Source: Acinetobacter variabilis (GTDB lineage: Bacteria; Pseudomonadota; Gammaproteobacteria; Pseudomonadales; Moraxellaceae). Taken from it: 64,000 nt of DNA. Positions within the stretch are counted from its first letter, which is position 1, and every line of letters begins with the position of its first letter. Shown here in pieces: positions 46,474-55,546 of this stretch. Where the stretch lies: positions 921,251-985,250 of the forward strand of contig NZ_KB850113.1 of the NCBI RefSeq assembly GCF_000369625.1, given 5' to 3'. Position numbers and translations under genes: made by a program. Under the pieces are notes generated by a model. The model was not told the DNA's origin, did no database searches, and saw nothing but the letters and a program-made list of their open reading frames with translations.

Positions 46474-46911
46474 ATGACTACAGCTCAAATGAATGGACTT
46501 GAATATCTAACCGCAATTAAAAATGGCGAATTGCCTGGTTCAGCGATGGGACAACTGATTCCCATGAAACTCAGTGTCGTCCATGAAAACTATGTGGAAT
46601 ATGAAGTTTATCCAGATGAACGTCACTTCAATCTGCAAGGCGGCATTCATGGTGGATTTTGCGCCACTGTTCTGGATAGCGTAACTGGTGCAGCAGTGCA
46701 TACCACAGTTGATGCTGGTGTCAGTTTTTCCACTATTGACCTGAATGTCAAAATGCTCAAAGCCATGAAAAATGGTGAAACTTATACAGCCATTGGTGAA
46801 GTGATCCGGATCGGACGCAATGTGCTGACCTCAGAAGGCCGAATTGTCGACAAAGACGGTAAAATTTATGCCTTTGGTTCAGCAACTTTATTGGTCACTG
46901 ACCGCAAATAA
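46474..46911 (+). CDS. PaaI-family acyl-CoA thioesterase
   Basis: Hot-dog-fold thioesterase of 145 residues from the ATG at 46474 (AAGGGAAACGAT upstream), better than the TTG at 46459. NLQGGIHGGFCATVLDSVTG holds the HGG and Asp motif of the family. It releases CoA from stalled thioesters. It is a monocistronic unit with an operator upstream and a terminator downstream, inside the catabolic island. Confidence 0.87.
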   Translation: MTTAQMNGLEYLTAIKNGELPGSAMGQLIPMKLSVVHENYVEYEVYPDERHFNLQGGIHGGFCATVLDSVTGAAVHTTVDAGVSFSTIDLNVKMLKAMKNGETYTAIGEVIRIGRNVLTSEGRIVDKDGKIYAFGSATLLVTDRK

Positions 46912-46930
46912 TCCTTACGCTGATTTAATT

Positions 46931-46957
46931 AATCCCTGCGATATGCAGGGATTTTTA
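46931..46957 (+). terminator. Terminator of the thioesterase gene
   Basis: AATCCCTGC (46931-46939) pairs with GCAGGGATT (46945-46953) and is followed by a T-run. Confidence 0.85.
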
Positions 46958-46983
46958 TTTCTATATAAATAGTCTAATAAAAA

Positions 46984-47012
46984 ATGCCATGTATATTATC
47001 TATACATGGCAT
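46984..47012 (-). terminator. Terminator of the thiolase operon
   Basis: ATGCCATGTATA (46984-46995) pairs perfectly with TATACATGGCAT (47001-47012). On the minus strand six T follow. Confidence 0.88.
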
Positions 47013-47032
47013 TAATACGATGACTAAAGCTG

Positions 47033-48244
47033 TTATGCAGCTTCAGGGTTTTCAATCACCATCGCCAGGCCTTGACCCAGACCGATACATAAACTGATCA
47101 CGGCATATTTTTTACCAGTACGCTGTAATTGACGTGCGACGGTTAAGGCCAAACGCGCACCTGAACAGCCCAATGGATGGCCAATCGCAATACCACCACC
47201 GTTTGGATTCACACGCGGATCATCAAATGCAACATCCAGACCTTTCAGGCAAGATAACACCTGGCTGGCAAATGCTTCATTGATCTCGATAATGTCCATA
47301 TCATCTAGCGTCAAACCTGCACGTTTAACGGCTTTTTTGATTGCTTCGATTGGACCTGCGCCCATGATGCGTGGCTCAATGCCAGCGGCTGCAGAAGACA
47401 GGATACGAGCTAAAGGTTTTAAGCCATACTGTTCCTGAACTTTTTCACTGCCGATAATCAGTGCTGCAGCGCCGTCATTGATACCTGATGCATTACCCGC
47501 AGTGACTACACCACCTTCGAAAAGTGGTTTTAACTTGGATAATGCTTCAAATGTCGAAGATGGACGTGGATGTTCATCTTCAGTCACTAATTTAGGCGGT
47601 AATTTACGCCCTTGTGAAACTTCAATTGGGGTAATTTCACCTTCAAAGAAGCCTGCTTCTTTTGCAGCTTGATATTTCGCTTGTGATGCAGCAGCAAAAG
47701 TATCTGCCTGTTCACGCGTAATGCCAAACTCTTCAGCGACGTTATCACCTGTTTCTGGCATGCTGTGCGCGCCAAACTGATCAGTAAATTTACGGTTTGG
47801 GAAACGTGTACCAATCGTGGTGTCATAGATTTTGGCATCACGTGAATACGCGCTTTCAGCTTTACCCATTACAAACGGTGCACGCGTCATACTTTCTACA
47901 CCACCTGCAATATACAGCTCGCCTTCACCTGCGGTAATGGCACGTGCTGAATCAATCACAGCGCCCAAGCCTGAAGCACAAAGACGGTTTACAGTTTGAC
48001 CTGGAACGGTCACAGGCATACCTGCAAGCAGTGCCGCAAAACGAGCCACGTTACGGCTGTCTTCACCGGCCTGGTTGGTGCTACCAAAGATCACATCTTC
48101 TACGTCAGCTGCTGGAATACCGGTTTTTTCTAGCAGATTTTTAATGACTGTTGCTGCCAGATCATCTGGACGTACAGTTGCCAGGCTTCCTGCATGGCGA
48201 CCGATTGGAGAACGTAAACCATCATAAATATAGGCATTTAACAT
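47033..48244 (-). CDS. dcaF: Thiolase, 3-oxoadipyl-CoA type (DcaF/PcaF-like)
   Basis: Cleaves a 3-oxoacyl-CoA with CoA; PcaF, PaaJ and DcaF release succinyl-CoA and acetyl-CoA. The protein of 403 residues has the nucleophile Cys in NRLCASGLGAVIDSARAI, NEAFASQ, GGGIAIGHPLG and the second Cys in SLCIGLGQGLA. The N-terminal half closely follows the PcaF plan (QAGEDSRNVARFAALLAG). It is last gene of a hydratase-dehydrogenase-thiolase operon. I use the dca name by analogy; no protocatechuate genes are in the window. Confidence 0.85.
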   Translation of the reverse strand: MLNAYIYDGLRSPIGRHAGSLATVRPDDLAATVIKNLLEKTGIPAADVEDVIFGSTNQAGEDSRNVARFAALLAGMPVTVPGQTVNRLCASGLGAVIDSARAITAGEGELYIAGGVESMTRAPFVMGKAESAYSRDAKIYDTTIGTRFPNRKFTDQFGAHSMPETGDNVAEEFGITREQADTFAAASQAKYQAAKEAGFFEGEITPIEVSQGRKLPPKLVTEDEHPRPSSTFEALSKLKPLFEGGVVTAGNASGINDGAAALIIGSEKVQEQYGLKPLARILSSAAAGIEPRIMGAGPIEAIKKAVKRAGLTLDDMDIIEINEAFASQVLSCLKGLDVAFDDPRVNPNGGGIAIGHPLGCSGARLALTVARQLQRTGKKYAVISLCIGLGQGLAMVIENPEAA

Positions 48245-48269
48245 GAGTGTTATTCCTTTAACTTTTTAA

Positions 48270-49790
48270 TCAATGTGTAGTATGAATAAGAGGTAAACTG
48301 AGCTGAACGCGGCGGCGCAACCAAGGACTTGGGCGGTAACGCTGGTCACGGGTAATTGCAGTCATGCGGTCTAAAATTTTCAGAATTTTTTCCGCACCCA
48401 GTACATCGCCCCATTCAATTGGGCCATATGGATAACCAAGGCCTAACTTCACGGCAACATTGATATCTTGTACGGTTGCAACACCTTGCTGGGCAATATC
48501 ACAGCCAAGATTCACAATCATGGCCAAAGCACGTTGCGCTACAAAACCGACGCTTTCCTGAATTGTGCTTGCAGTCACACCATCCAGATTGAAAATAGAT
48601 TGCGCTGCATTTATCAGTTCAGCTTTGGTCACAAACGTTGGCATCAAGGTACGGTGTTTATTTAAGCCGTAAAGCAGATCAATGCAGACTACTTGCTGCG
48701 GAGACACTTGATAACGGACTGCTGCTGAAGTGGCATCTTCACCATAAGTCGCAATTAAAATTAAAGCATCTGCTGAAGGTGCGTCAGTCTGCTCGATCTG
48801 GATGTTGAACTGCTGTAGATATTGCTCAAGCGCTTGACGGTCTTCGCTATATTCTGTACCCAGCCAAACCGATGGATATTGATCCAGCTTTTCAACCAAG
48901 GTTGGAGCCACATCACCTACTTTGCTCCCCGAGGTATAATCGTAAAAACCTTTACCAGTTTTACGGCCTAGCTGTTTAGCAATAAAACGCTGGCGGGTAA
49001 TCACGCTTGGGCGGTAACGTGTTTCTTCATAGTATTGGTGATAAATTGATTCACTTACCGGATGAGATACATCCATTCCGGTCAGATCGCCTAACTCGAA
49101 TGGTCCCATCTTGAAACCGATGCCGTCACGATAGATGCGGTCAATGTCATAAAATGGAGTGACATTTTCATTCAGAATCGCATAGGCTTCGCTACCAAAA
49201 GCACGGCCAGCATGATTGATAATGAATCCTGGGGTGTCTTTAGCTTTTACCGGGCGATGTCCCATCTTGGTCGATAACTGAGTGAGTGCATCCACAATAT
49301 CAGCACGGGTATTAAAGCCTTCAATGACCTCAACCACTTTCATCAGTGGTACTGGGTTAAAGAAGTGATAACCGGCAACGCGTTCCGGTTGGCTGCAATT
49401 GGCAGCAATCGCACTAATGGATAGTGAAGATGTATTAGATGCCAGAATCGCTTCCGGTTTTACGATACCTTCCAGTTGCTGCATCAGCTTTTGTTTGATT
49501 TCCAGATTTTCAATAATCGCTTCAACGATTAAATCGCAATCTTTCAAGTCTTCGATCTGCTGAGCAATGGATAAATGAGCAAGATCTTCAGCAGCTTTTT
49601 CATGGCTAAATTTACCTTTATCAGCCAGGGTATTTAATGTTTTAGCCAGCTTTTCCTGTGCCTGTTCAGCAGCACCCGCTTTGGCATCAAACAGCACCAC
49701 ATCATGGCCAGATTGAATTGCGATCTGGGCAATGCCCGCACCCATCGTACCTACGCCAATAATACCGATTTTCTGAATTTGAATGCTCAT
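48270..49790 (-). CDS. dcaH: 3-hydroxyacyl-CoA dehydrogenase (PaaH/DcaH-like)
   Basis: NAD-dependent oxidation of 3-hydroxyacyl-CoA. It is 506 residues with an N-terminal Rossmann motif IGIIGVGTMGAGIAQ, the SNTSSLSISAI and VAGYHFFNPVPLMKVVEVI segments, a first C-terminal domain (GFIINHAGRAFGSEAYAILN) and a second one near residue 410 (VGFVAQRALAMIVNLGCDIA). This two-C-domain length is typical of PaaH-like enzymes. It is middle gene of the operon, starting 2 bp after the hydratase stop. Confidence 0.9.
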   Translation of the reverse strand: MSIQIQKIGIIGVGTMGAGIAQIAIQSGHDVVLFDAKAGAAEQAQEKLAKTLNTLADKGKFSHEKAAEDLAHLSIAQQIEDLKDCDLIVEAIIENLEIKQKLMQQLEGIVKPEAILASNTSSLSISAIAANCSQPERVAGYHFFNPVPLMKVVEVIEGFNTRADIVDALTQLSTKMGHRPVKAKDTPGFIINHAGRAFGSEAYAILNENVTPFYDIDRIYRDGIGFKMGPFELGDLTGMDVSHPVSESIYHQYYEETRYRPSVITRQRFIAKQLGRKTGKGFYDYTSGSKVGDVAPTLVEKLDQYPSVWLGTEYSEDRQALEQYLQQFNIQIEQTDAPSADALILIATYGEDATSAAVRYQVSPQQVVCIDLLYGLNKHRTLMPTFVTKAELINAAQSIFNLDGVTASTIQESVGFVAQRALAMIVNLGCDIAQQGVATVQDINVAVKLGLGYPYGPIEWGDVLGAEKILKILDRMTAITRDQRYRPSPWLRRRVQLSLPLIHTTH

Positions 49791-49792
49791 GC

Positions 49793-50566
49793 TTATCGTC
49801 CCTGATAATTTGGTTTACGTTTTTCGATAAAGGCTTGCATACCTTCTTTTTGATCTTCTGAAGAAAACAGCATCTGGAAAGATTTACGTTCCAGCATTAA
49901 GCCAGCATTGAGTGGCACATCTTCAGCCAGTAAAGCCACTTCCTTGATTTGTTCAAGCGCGATTGGCGGCATTTTTGCCAGACCTTCAGCCATTTTGATT
50001 GCTGTTGCCAGGGTTTCACTGTCTTCCGTTACTTGAGACACCAGGCCAATCTGATAAGCTTCCGGCGCTGGTACCAGACAACCCGTCATGATGATACGCA
50101 TCGCATGGAATTTACCCACGGCACGGAATAAACGCTGTGTACCACCCGCACCCGGCATTACCCCTACTTTGACTTCAGGCTGACCGAACTGGGCACTTTT
50201 TCCGGCAATAATAATGTCCGCATGCATCGCCAGTTCACAGCCACCACCCAATGCATAACCGTTTACTGCTGCAATCACCGGCTTTGGACACTGCGCAATG
50301 GCTTGCCAGTAACGCTCAGTACGACGTTGCATCATCTGGATCGTTTCAGCATTGGCTAATTCTTTAAGGTCAGCGCCTGCAGCGAAATCAGTTTCACCGC
50401 CAGTGAGAATAATGGCACGGATATTTTCATCGTCATTCAATTGCAGAAAAGCCGCAGCCAGTTTCTGGCGCACTTCTGTATTCAGGGCATTTTTAGCTTC
50501 TGGACGATGGATCTTGACCATCGCCACATGTGTCGAGATTTGCTCTACTTGAACTACCTGTTCCAT
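49793..50566 (-). CDS. dcaE: Enoyl-CoA hydratase (PaaF/DcaE-like)
   Basis: Crotonase-fold hydratase, 257 residues from the ATG at 50566 (GGAGA upstream; the in-frame TTG before it is not needed). Oxyanion loops are DFAAGADLKELA and VNGYALGGGCELAMHADIII, with the two catalytic Glu in GGCELAMH and QPEVKVGVMPGAGGTQ. It is first gene of the minus operon with dcaH and dcaF. An operator copy ends 16 bp before the start codon. The gene name is by analogy with the A. baylyi dca set. Confidence 0.87.
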   Translation of the reverse strand: MEQVVQVEQISTHVAMVKIHRPEAKNALNTEVRQKLAAAFLQLNDDENIRAIILTGGETDFAAGADLKELANAETIQMMQRRTERYWQAIAQCPKPVIAAVNGYALGGGCELAMHADIIIAGKSAQFGQPEVKVGVMPGAGGTQRLFRAVGKFHAMRIIMTGCLVPAPEAYQIGLVSQVTEDSETLATAIKMAEGLAKMPPIALEQIKEVALLAEDVPLNAGLMLERKSFQMLFSSEDQKEGMQAFIEKRKPNYQGR

Positions 50567-50581
50567 CAAAAATCTCCATTT

Positions 50582-50598
50582 ATTTTGTATAGCGAAAT
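50582..50598. promoter_or_regulatory. Island operator copy 5
   Basis: ATTTTGTATAGCGAAAT, 16 bp before the enoyl-CoA hydratase start, so close that binding would block initiation. Confidence 0.72.
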
Positions 50599-50730
50599 AT
50601 TATTTTATATAAAACTACGGTTTCTAGACCCATAAATCAAGATTTTTTCTCTCAAAAACGTAAAAAAGTTATTTTTTAATAAAAATTAGAGTAAAAACTC
50701 TTGTTCAGTTGGCTATTTTATGATTAATTT

Positions 50731-50747
50731 ATTTCGCAATACGGAAT
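50731..50747. promoter_or_regulatory. Island operator copy 6
   Basis: ATTTCGCAATACGGAAT, in the divergent region between the beta-oxidation operon and the second AAHS transporter gene. Confidence 0.7.
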
Positions 50748-50790
50748 TAATTATTTAATTCGAATTTTGGTTATTCATTTATGTAAATAT

Positions 50791-50807
50791 TAACCACAAT
50801 ACAAAAT
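50791..50807. promoter_or_regulatory. Island operator copy 7 (weak)
   Basis: On the minus strand this reads ATTTTGTATTGTGGTTA. The left half and spacing match copies 1 and 10, the right half is degraded. It lies 44 bp from copy 6. Confidence 0.4.
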
Positions 50808-50828
50808 AAAAAAATTAATTTCCGTCAT

Positions 50829-51016
50829 AAGGATACTACGTTGTTCAGTGATTTTTCACTCAAGGTGAAACGGAAAAATCAGATCCAGCCTGATCGTAAC
50901 AGGGTGAATGCGCACAGACGCTTAGACCTTAGATGAGGAAAATGCTTTTCCGTGAGGAAGAAAATGAATTTAGCGGTAGCAGAGGAATGCTACTTTAATA
51001 TATAGAGGATATAAGA
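50829..51016 (+). promoter_or_regulatory. Structured leader of the second AAHS transporter gene
   Basis: About 190 bases without a normal gene carry several hairpins: TTTCAC/GTGAAA (50854-50870), which competes with GATTTTTC/GAAAAATC (50850-50880), then GGAAAA/TTTTCC (50937-50951) and GTAGCA/TGCTAC (50976-50993). It also holds a possible 13-codon reading frame. It may be a regulated 5' untranslated region, or only the promoter with chance repeats. Confidence 0.35.
50964..51005 (+). CDS. Possible leader peptide
   Basis: An ATG with GAGGAAG 3-4 bp upstream opens a 13-residue frame (MNLAVAEECYFNI) that ends 11 bp before the transporter start, and includes a hairpin. It may be a coupling or attenuating leader. 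Nothing but position and ribosome-binding site supports it. Confidence 0.3.
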   Translation: MNLAVAEECYFNI

Positions 51017-52315
51017 ATGACAAGCGATACCATCGTAGCTGAGGAAACTAAAACGGGGGTCTCCTCCGACGGCACCATTAAGCAGGCACCTAAACGCATG
51101 TGGATGACGGCCTTTGTCTTCGCTTTTTTGATTTTACTATGTGACGGTGCAGACATTGGTATTCTGGCTTTCAGCTTGACCAGTTTGAAAGCAGAATGGG
51201 GGCTGACTTCTGTACAGGCCGGTGCCTTGGGAAGTTATTCTCTTTTGGGTATGGGGATCGGTGGCTTTATTGGCGGATGGGCCTGTGACAAGTTTGGACG
51301 TGTACGTGTCATCGTATTGGCCACTATTTCCTTCTCAATCTTGTCTGCCTATTCAGGTTTTGCCCAGTCTTATCAAGAGTTTGCGATTTTACGTACCCTT
51401 TCGTGCTTAGGTTTGGGCTGTTTATATATTGCCTGTAATACCCTGATGTCTGAGTATGTACCAACCAAATACCGTACTACGGTACTGGCAACATTGATGA
51501 CCGGTTTCACTTTAGGTTCATTGGTGATTACCATGATTTCAGGCTGGATCATTCCTGAATTCGGCTGGCGTATGCTGTACTGGGTGACAATTGCCCCATT
51601 AGCTTTGGGTATTTTGATGCACTTCATGGTACCAGAACCAGAGTCATGGAAACGTGTCCGTGAAATGAAAAGAACTGGTCAGATCGTGGATAATGATGCC
51701 AAAAAAGGCAATCCGTATATCACCATTCTTAAAGATAAAACCCACGGCAAGATGTTTATCCTTTGGTCTTTCAGCTCTGGTTTCCTGCTATTCGGTTATT
51801 TCGGTGTAAGCAACTGGTTACCAAGTTATCTTGAAGCTGAATTAGGCATTAAATTCAAGGAAATGGCGCTATACATGGTGGGTACTTTTATCACCATGAT
51901 GTTCGCCAAAATCATTGCAGGTTATGTGGCTGACAAAATTGGTCGTCGTATCGTATTTGCTTTCGGCACCATGGGAACAGCGCTGTTTATTCCTGTCGTG
52001 GTGTATATGCACAATGCCGATAATATTGGTGTACTGATGCTGATCTTCGGATTCCTGTACGGTATTCCATATGCCATTAATGCAACCTATCTAACCGAAA
52101 GTTTCCCTACTGGAGTACGTGGTACAGCAGTTGGCGGTGCGTTCAATATTGGTCGTATCGGTGCAATCTTCGCTCCAATTACGATTGGTTATCTTGCGAT
52201 GAATGGTTCGATCGGTACGGGTCTATTGGTGATGGGTGCAGCTTACTTCCTATGCGGTTTGATTCCTGCCCTGTTTATTAAGGACCGTTTATACGATCCA
52301 CAAAAAGCTGAATAA
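51017..52315 (+). CDS. AAHS-type MFS transporter (second paralog, DcaK-like)
   Basis: Proton symporter for organic acids, 432 residues, twelve helices. Helix 1 signature is CDGADIGILAFSLTS, then the loop GGWACDKFGRVRV between helices 2 and 3. The C-terminus (DRLYDPQKAE) is shared with the two paralogs in the island. Sequence from SEYVPTKYRTTVLATLMTGF is nearly the same in all three. It starts after AGAGGATATAAGA. Position next to beta-oxidation genes and the DcaP porin suggests uptake of the acid that the island degrades. Confidence 0.9.
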   Translation: MTSDTIVAEETKTGVSSDGTIKQAPKRMWMTAFVFAFLILLCDGADIGILAFSLTSLKAEWGLTSVQAGALGSYSLLGMGIGGFIGGWACDKFGRVRVIVLATISFSILSAYSGFAQSYQEFAILRTLSCLGLGCLYIACNTLMSEYVPTKYRTTVLATLMTGFTLGSLVITMISGWIIPEFGWRMLYWVTIAPLALGILMHFMVPEPESWKRVREMKRTGQIVDNDAKKGNPYITILKDKTHGKMFILWSFSSGFLLFGYFGVSNWLPSYLEAELGIKFKEMALYMVGTFITMMFAKIIAGYVADKIGRRIVFAFGTMGTALFIPVVVYMHNADNIGVLMLIFGFLYGIPYAINATYLTESFPTGVRGTAVGGAFNIGRIGAIFAPITIGYLAMNGSIGTGLLVMGAAYFLCGLIPALFIKDRLYDPQKAE

Positions 52316-52327
52316 CTTTTAACTCAA

Positions 52328-52351
52328 GAGGGCGGTAAATTTACTGCCCTC
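52328..52351 (+). terminator. Probable terminator after the AAHS gene
   Basis: GAGGGC (52328-52333) pairs with GCCCTC (52346-52351), and TAAA/TTTA extends the stem. The T-run is weak, so termination may be partial and the porin gene might be read through. Confidence 0.5.
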
Positions 52352-52538
52352 CTTCATCTATATTTTTATGACTTTAAATATCGAATACATACCCTTTGAC
52401 CTGAACAGGATGTTTCCTGGTTGAACGAGATTCGTATTCATTATTCAAAAGTCAGCATCTCTGCATTTAGCAATGAGAGCAACGACAAGGAAAGATTTTC
52501 CTTCTTAGATATCAGAAAATTTCTTTAGGGATTAAGAA

Positions 52539-53804
52539 ATGAAAAAATTAGTTTTAGCAACATTATGTGGTATTGCTTCAGCACAGGCATTTTCAGCAGA
52601 AGCGTCAGAAGACCGGATGCAGTTTTTAGAATCACAGTTAAAGCAAATCCAAGCCGAACTGGAACAGCAGAAAGCCGCGCAACTTGCGTTAAAGAACCAG
52701 CAAGAAGAAGCCAAAGCACAAGACTCTAAAACGCTGAGTTCGATGGTGGATAATGTCGATGTTTATGGATTGATTCGCTTTGATGGCGCAGTTGATTTCA
52801 AAAGTACCCCTGAAGCTCGTGGCCGTACTATTAACCAGATTAATAAAGTGCCTTTTACTGAACCTGACTCTACCCGTTCAGATTTTACTGCTGCTGCCAG
52901 CCGAATTGGTTTCCTGGCTAAAGACTTGGGTGGAAATCCAAATGTTTCTGCACGTTTAGAAGCTGACTTCTGGACCAATAATGGTAAAGGTGATGGTGGA
53001 CTACGTATCCGTCATGCACATTTAAAATACTATAACTGGACTTTTGGTCAGGCCTGGTCATTAATGTCGACACCAGAAATTAGTACTGAAGCTGTCGATT
53101 ACAGCTTATTACTGGGTGGATCGGTTCTACGTACGCCTCAAGTCAGCTATGCTTTCAAACTTGATCCGGAAAATACTTGGAATGTTGGTCTGGAGTATAT
53201 GGCTGGTGGCGATCGCTCTTCTACCTTGCCTGCTTTAACCACTAAATATATTCATCAATCAGGTCCGCTGCATTTATTAGCTCAAGGCTTTGTCAATCAA
53301 AAGCAGGCGCAAACTGATACAGGTGATATTGAAAAAGTTGGTTGGGGTGTAGGTCTTGGTGGACGTTATCATCTCAATGATCAAAACTCGATCCAGGGTA
53401 ACTATTTCCATATGGTCGGTGACCAGCGTATTGCAGCTTTCTTGACTCAAGGTTCAACAACCGATGGTGCTGCTTGGGGTGGAGATTATTCAGTCGATCC
53501 CATCAATAACGAACTTTTACTCAATGAGTTTAATAGTTTAAATATCGGCTTTACGCATAAATTTACGCCAAAACTACGTAGTAGCATTAATGCCAGCGTG
53601 GTAGATTTTGATGATTCCAGCGACTATGCACGCGCGAATCCTGAAACCAATAAACGTTTAACTGACTATGTGGCTAACGTGATTTATTCTCCAGTTCCAA
53701 AGGTTAATCTGGGCGCAGAATATCACCACGGCAAACGTGAAACTTTTGATAATCGAGAAGCGGATGTTTCTCGTGTGAATTTATCAGCGACTTATAGTTT
53801 CTAA
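52539..53804 (+). CDS. dcaP: DcaP-type outer-membrane porin
   Basis: Trimeric channel for dicarboxylic acids in Acinetobacter. It is 421 residues. A signal peptide (MKKLVLATLCGIASAQAFSA) is followed by a coiled coil (about residues 24-65, rich in Gln, Glu and Leu), a DcaP feature. Then comes VDVYGLIRFDGAVDF and a beta-barrel ending SATYSF with C-terminal Phe. It follows the AAHS transporter and precedes another MFS gene by 17 bp, so porin and MFS are probably cotranscribed. Confidence 0.88.
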   Translation: MKKLVLATLCGIASAQAFSAEASEDRMQFLESQLKQIQAELEQQKAAQLALKNQQEEAKAQDSKTLSSMVDNVDVYGLIRFDGAVDFKSTPEARGRTINQINKVPFTEPDSTRSDFTAAASRIGFLAKDLGGNPNVSARLEADFWTNNGKGDGGLRIRHAHLKYYNWTFGQAWSLMSTPEISTEAVDYSLLLGGSVLRTPQVSYAFKLDPENTWNVGLEYMAGGDRSSTLPALTTKYIHQSGPLHLLAQGFVNQKQAQTDTGDIEKVGWGVGLGGRYHLNDQNSIQGNYFHMVGDQRIAAFLTQGSTTDGAAWGGDYSVDPINNELLLNEFNSLNIGFTHKFTPKLRSSINASVVDFDDSSDYARANPETNKRLTDYVANVIYSPVPKVNLGAEYHHGKRETFDNREADVSRVNLSATYSF

Positions 53805-53821
53805 AGCCTTAGGAGACAAGG

Positions 53822-55021
53822 ATGTCAGCCCAAGGGCAAATTTCACGAAAATTTATGTTTATGATGGCCATGACCTGCGCACTCTGCGCGGGTTGTAACT
53901 ATTTTAACCAGCCATTAATTTATTCTATCGCAGAAGATCTGCATATCAGTGTGGCTGAGTCTGGTTGGACTGTCGTTTTAACCCAGATTGGTTATGCCAC
54001 TGGGTTATTCTTGTTTGTGCCTTTAGGCGATTTGTTTGAAAAACGCCTCTATATTTGCAGCCTCATGCTATGTACCGGACTGGCGCTAATCGGACTTTCT
54101 GCCAGTACCAATCTGCATATGCTGTATGGTTTTACCCTGCTCGCTTCTTTTTGTTCGATTACCACCCAGATTCTGATTCCTTTTGCTGCCAACCTTTCTC
54201 AACGAGAAAAAAGTGCTGAAGTGGTTGGTCTGCTGATGAGTGGTGTATTGGTCGGTATTCTGTTTGCCCGGACTGTATCAGGACTGATTTCTACCCTATG
54301 GTCCTGGCATGCAGTCTACCTTTTGAGTGGCTGTTCTATTCTCTTGCTCAGTATCGCTATGTGGTATCAGTTACCTAAAGCGAAGAGCCAATTACAAATG
54401 AGTATCTTACAGATTTATCGCTCACTATTTACCTTTGCCAAAACCGAACCCATGCTGATCCGACGTAGCATCATTGGTGGTTTGGGCTTTGGTATGCTGA
54501 GTATTATTTTTACCACCATGACTTTTGTACTGGCGGAAGCACCCTATCATTTTAATGATTTCCAGATTGGGTTAATGGGTATTGTTGGTGTGGTTGGCAT
54601 CTGGTCATCACAATGGACCGGTAAAATGATTGGTCGACATCGGGAAAAATGGGTTGCACAACTTGCTACCACGGGTTTAATTCTGGCCTGGATTCCGTTA
54701 TTTTTTGCGCAAAGCTATTTATGGGTGTATATCATTGGATTAATTCCCGCTTATTTTGGGATTTCTTCACTGCATGTGTTAAATCAGAATCTGGTATATC
54801 GAATCTCGGTACAAGCCCGTTCCCGTATTAATGCAATCTATATGACCTGTTATTTTTTAGGTGCCGGGATCGGTGCATTTCTATCGCTAAACCTATGGAA
54901 AATGTATGGTTGGTCAGCCTGTGTTGCATTGGGCTTTGGCTTTGCCCTGCTCATCTTTAGTATTAACCGCTATGACCTAAGCCGCGAACGCAATCTGGTC
55001 AATATTCAGCCCCAATCCTAA
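53822..55021 (+). CDS. MFS transporter (not AAHS type)
   Basis: Twelve-helix protein of 399 residues. It differs from the three AAHS paralogs (no DGxD motif in helix 1; N-terminus FMFMMAMTCALCAGCNYFNQ) and resembles drug- or sugar-efflux-like MFS proteins such as YnfM. Start at 53822 after GGAGACAAGG. Closely linked to dcaP, so export of intermediates or of a toxic acid is one possibility. Substrate unknown. Confidence 0.85.
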   Translation: MSAQGQISRKFMFMMAMTCALCAGCNYFNQPLIYSIAEDLHISVAESGWTVVLTQIGYATGLFLFVPLGDLFEKRLYICSLMLCTGLALIGLSASTNLHMLYGFTLLASFCSITTQILIPFAANLSQREKSAEVVGLLMSGVLVGILFARTVSGLISTLWSWHAVYLLSGCSILLLSIAMWYQLPKAKSQLQMSILQIYRSLFTFAKTEPMLIRRSIIGGLGFGMLSIIFTTMTFVLAEAPYHFNDFQIGLMGIVGVVGIWSSQWTGKMIGRHREKWVAQLATTGLILAWIPLFFAQSYLWVYIIGLIPAYFGISSLHVLNQNLVYRISVQARSRINAIYMTCYFLGAGIGAFLSLNLWKMYGWSACVALGFGFALLIFSINRYDLSRERNLVNIQPQS

Positions 55022-55358
55022 TCGATTTAGACTCATACATTGTGCACTCATAGAATATAAGATTGGGTGCGCAGTACATGACACATTATCTCTGCATTTC
55101 TATTTTGAATTCTTTGCTGTGAAATTTAGAACTGCTCCCCAGTTTAAAAAGAACTCGGCTCCTGCCAGCATCATTTTCAGGTCAAGTATCGAATTCTTTT
55201 TTTTAACTTAACACTTAAATAGAGAATGTTACTAAACCATAATTACTTGGATATTTATTCTTATTGCATCGGGACATTTTTTCCGTTTATAGTTAAATGA
55301 GACTACATAAAACCGTGGAACATTGCTTATTCATTGAACGTGAAACATGAAAAATTAT

Positions 55359-55394
55359 AAAAAAAGCCCAATCTGTGATGATTGGGCTTTTTTT
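55359..55394 (+). terminator. Strong bidirectional terminator
   Basis: AAAAAAAGCCCAAT (55359-55372) pairs perfectly with ATTGGGCTTTTTTT (55381-55394). Confidence 0.88.
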
Positions 55395-55492
55395 ATAGGG
55401 TAAGACTATGATTTATAAAAATATGTTATTCCTAAGTAGAAATGTCCGCTTTTAGAATGCATAACTTAGCGCAAAAAATACAACACATAAAA

Positions 55493-55516
55493 AAATCGCA
55501 GCCTAAGCTGCGATTT
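55493..55516 (-). terminator. Terminator of the CoA-transferase operon
   Basis: AAATCGCAGC (55493-55502) pairs with GCTGCGATTT (55507-55516) around a CTAA loop. On the minus strand it is followed by a run of T. Confidence 0.88.
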
Positions 55517-55546
55517 CTAATCATGTTTAAATGATTGATAGAATTA

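Larger units (their letters stand above)
55022..55546. other. Intergenic region with two terminators
   Basis: About 525 bases between the MFS gene and the CoA-transferase operon (convergent). It holds terminators at 55359-55394 and 55493-55516. The left 330 bases show no gene that I can recognise. Confidence 0.6.
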
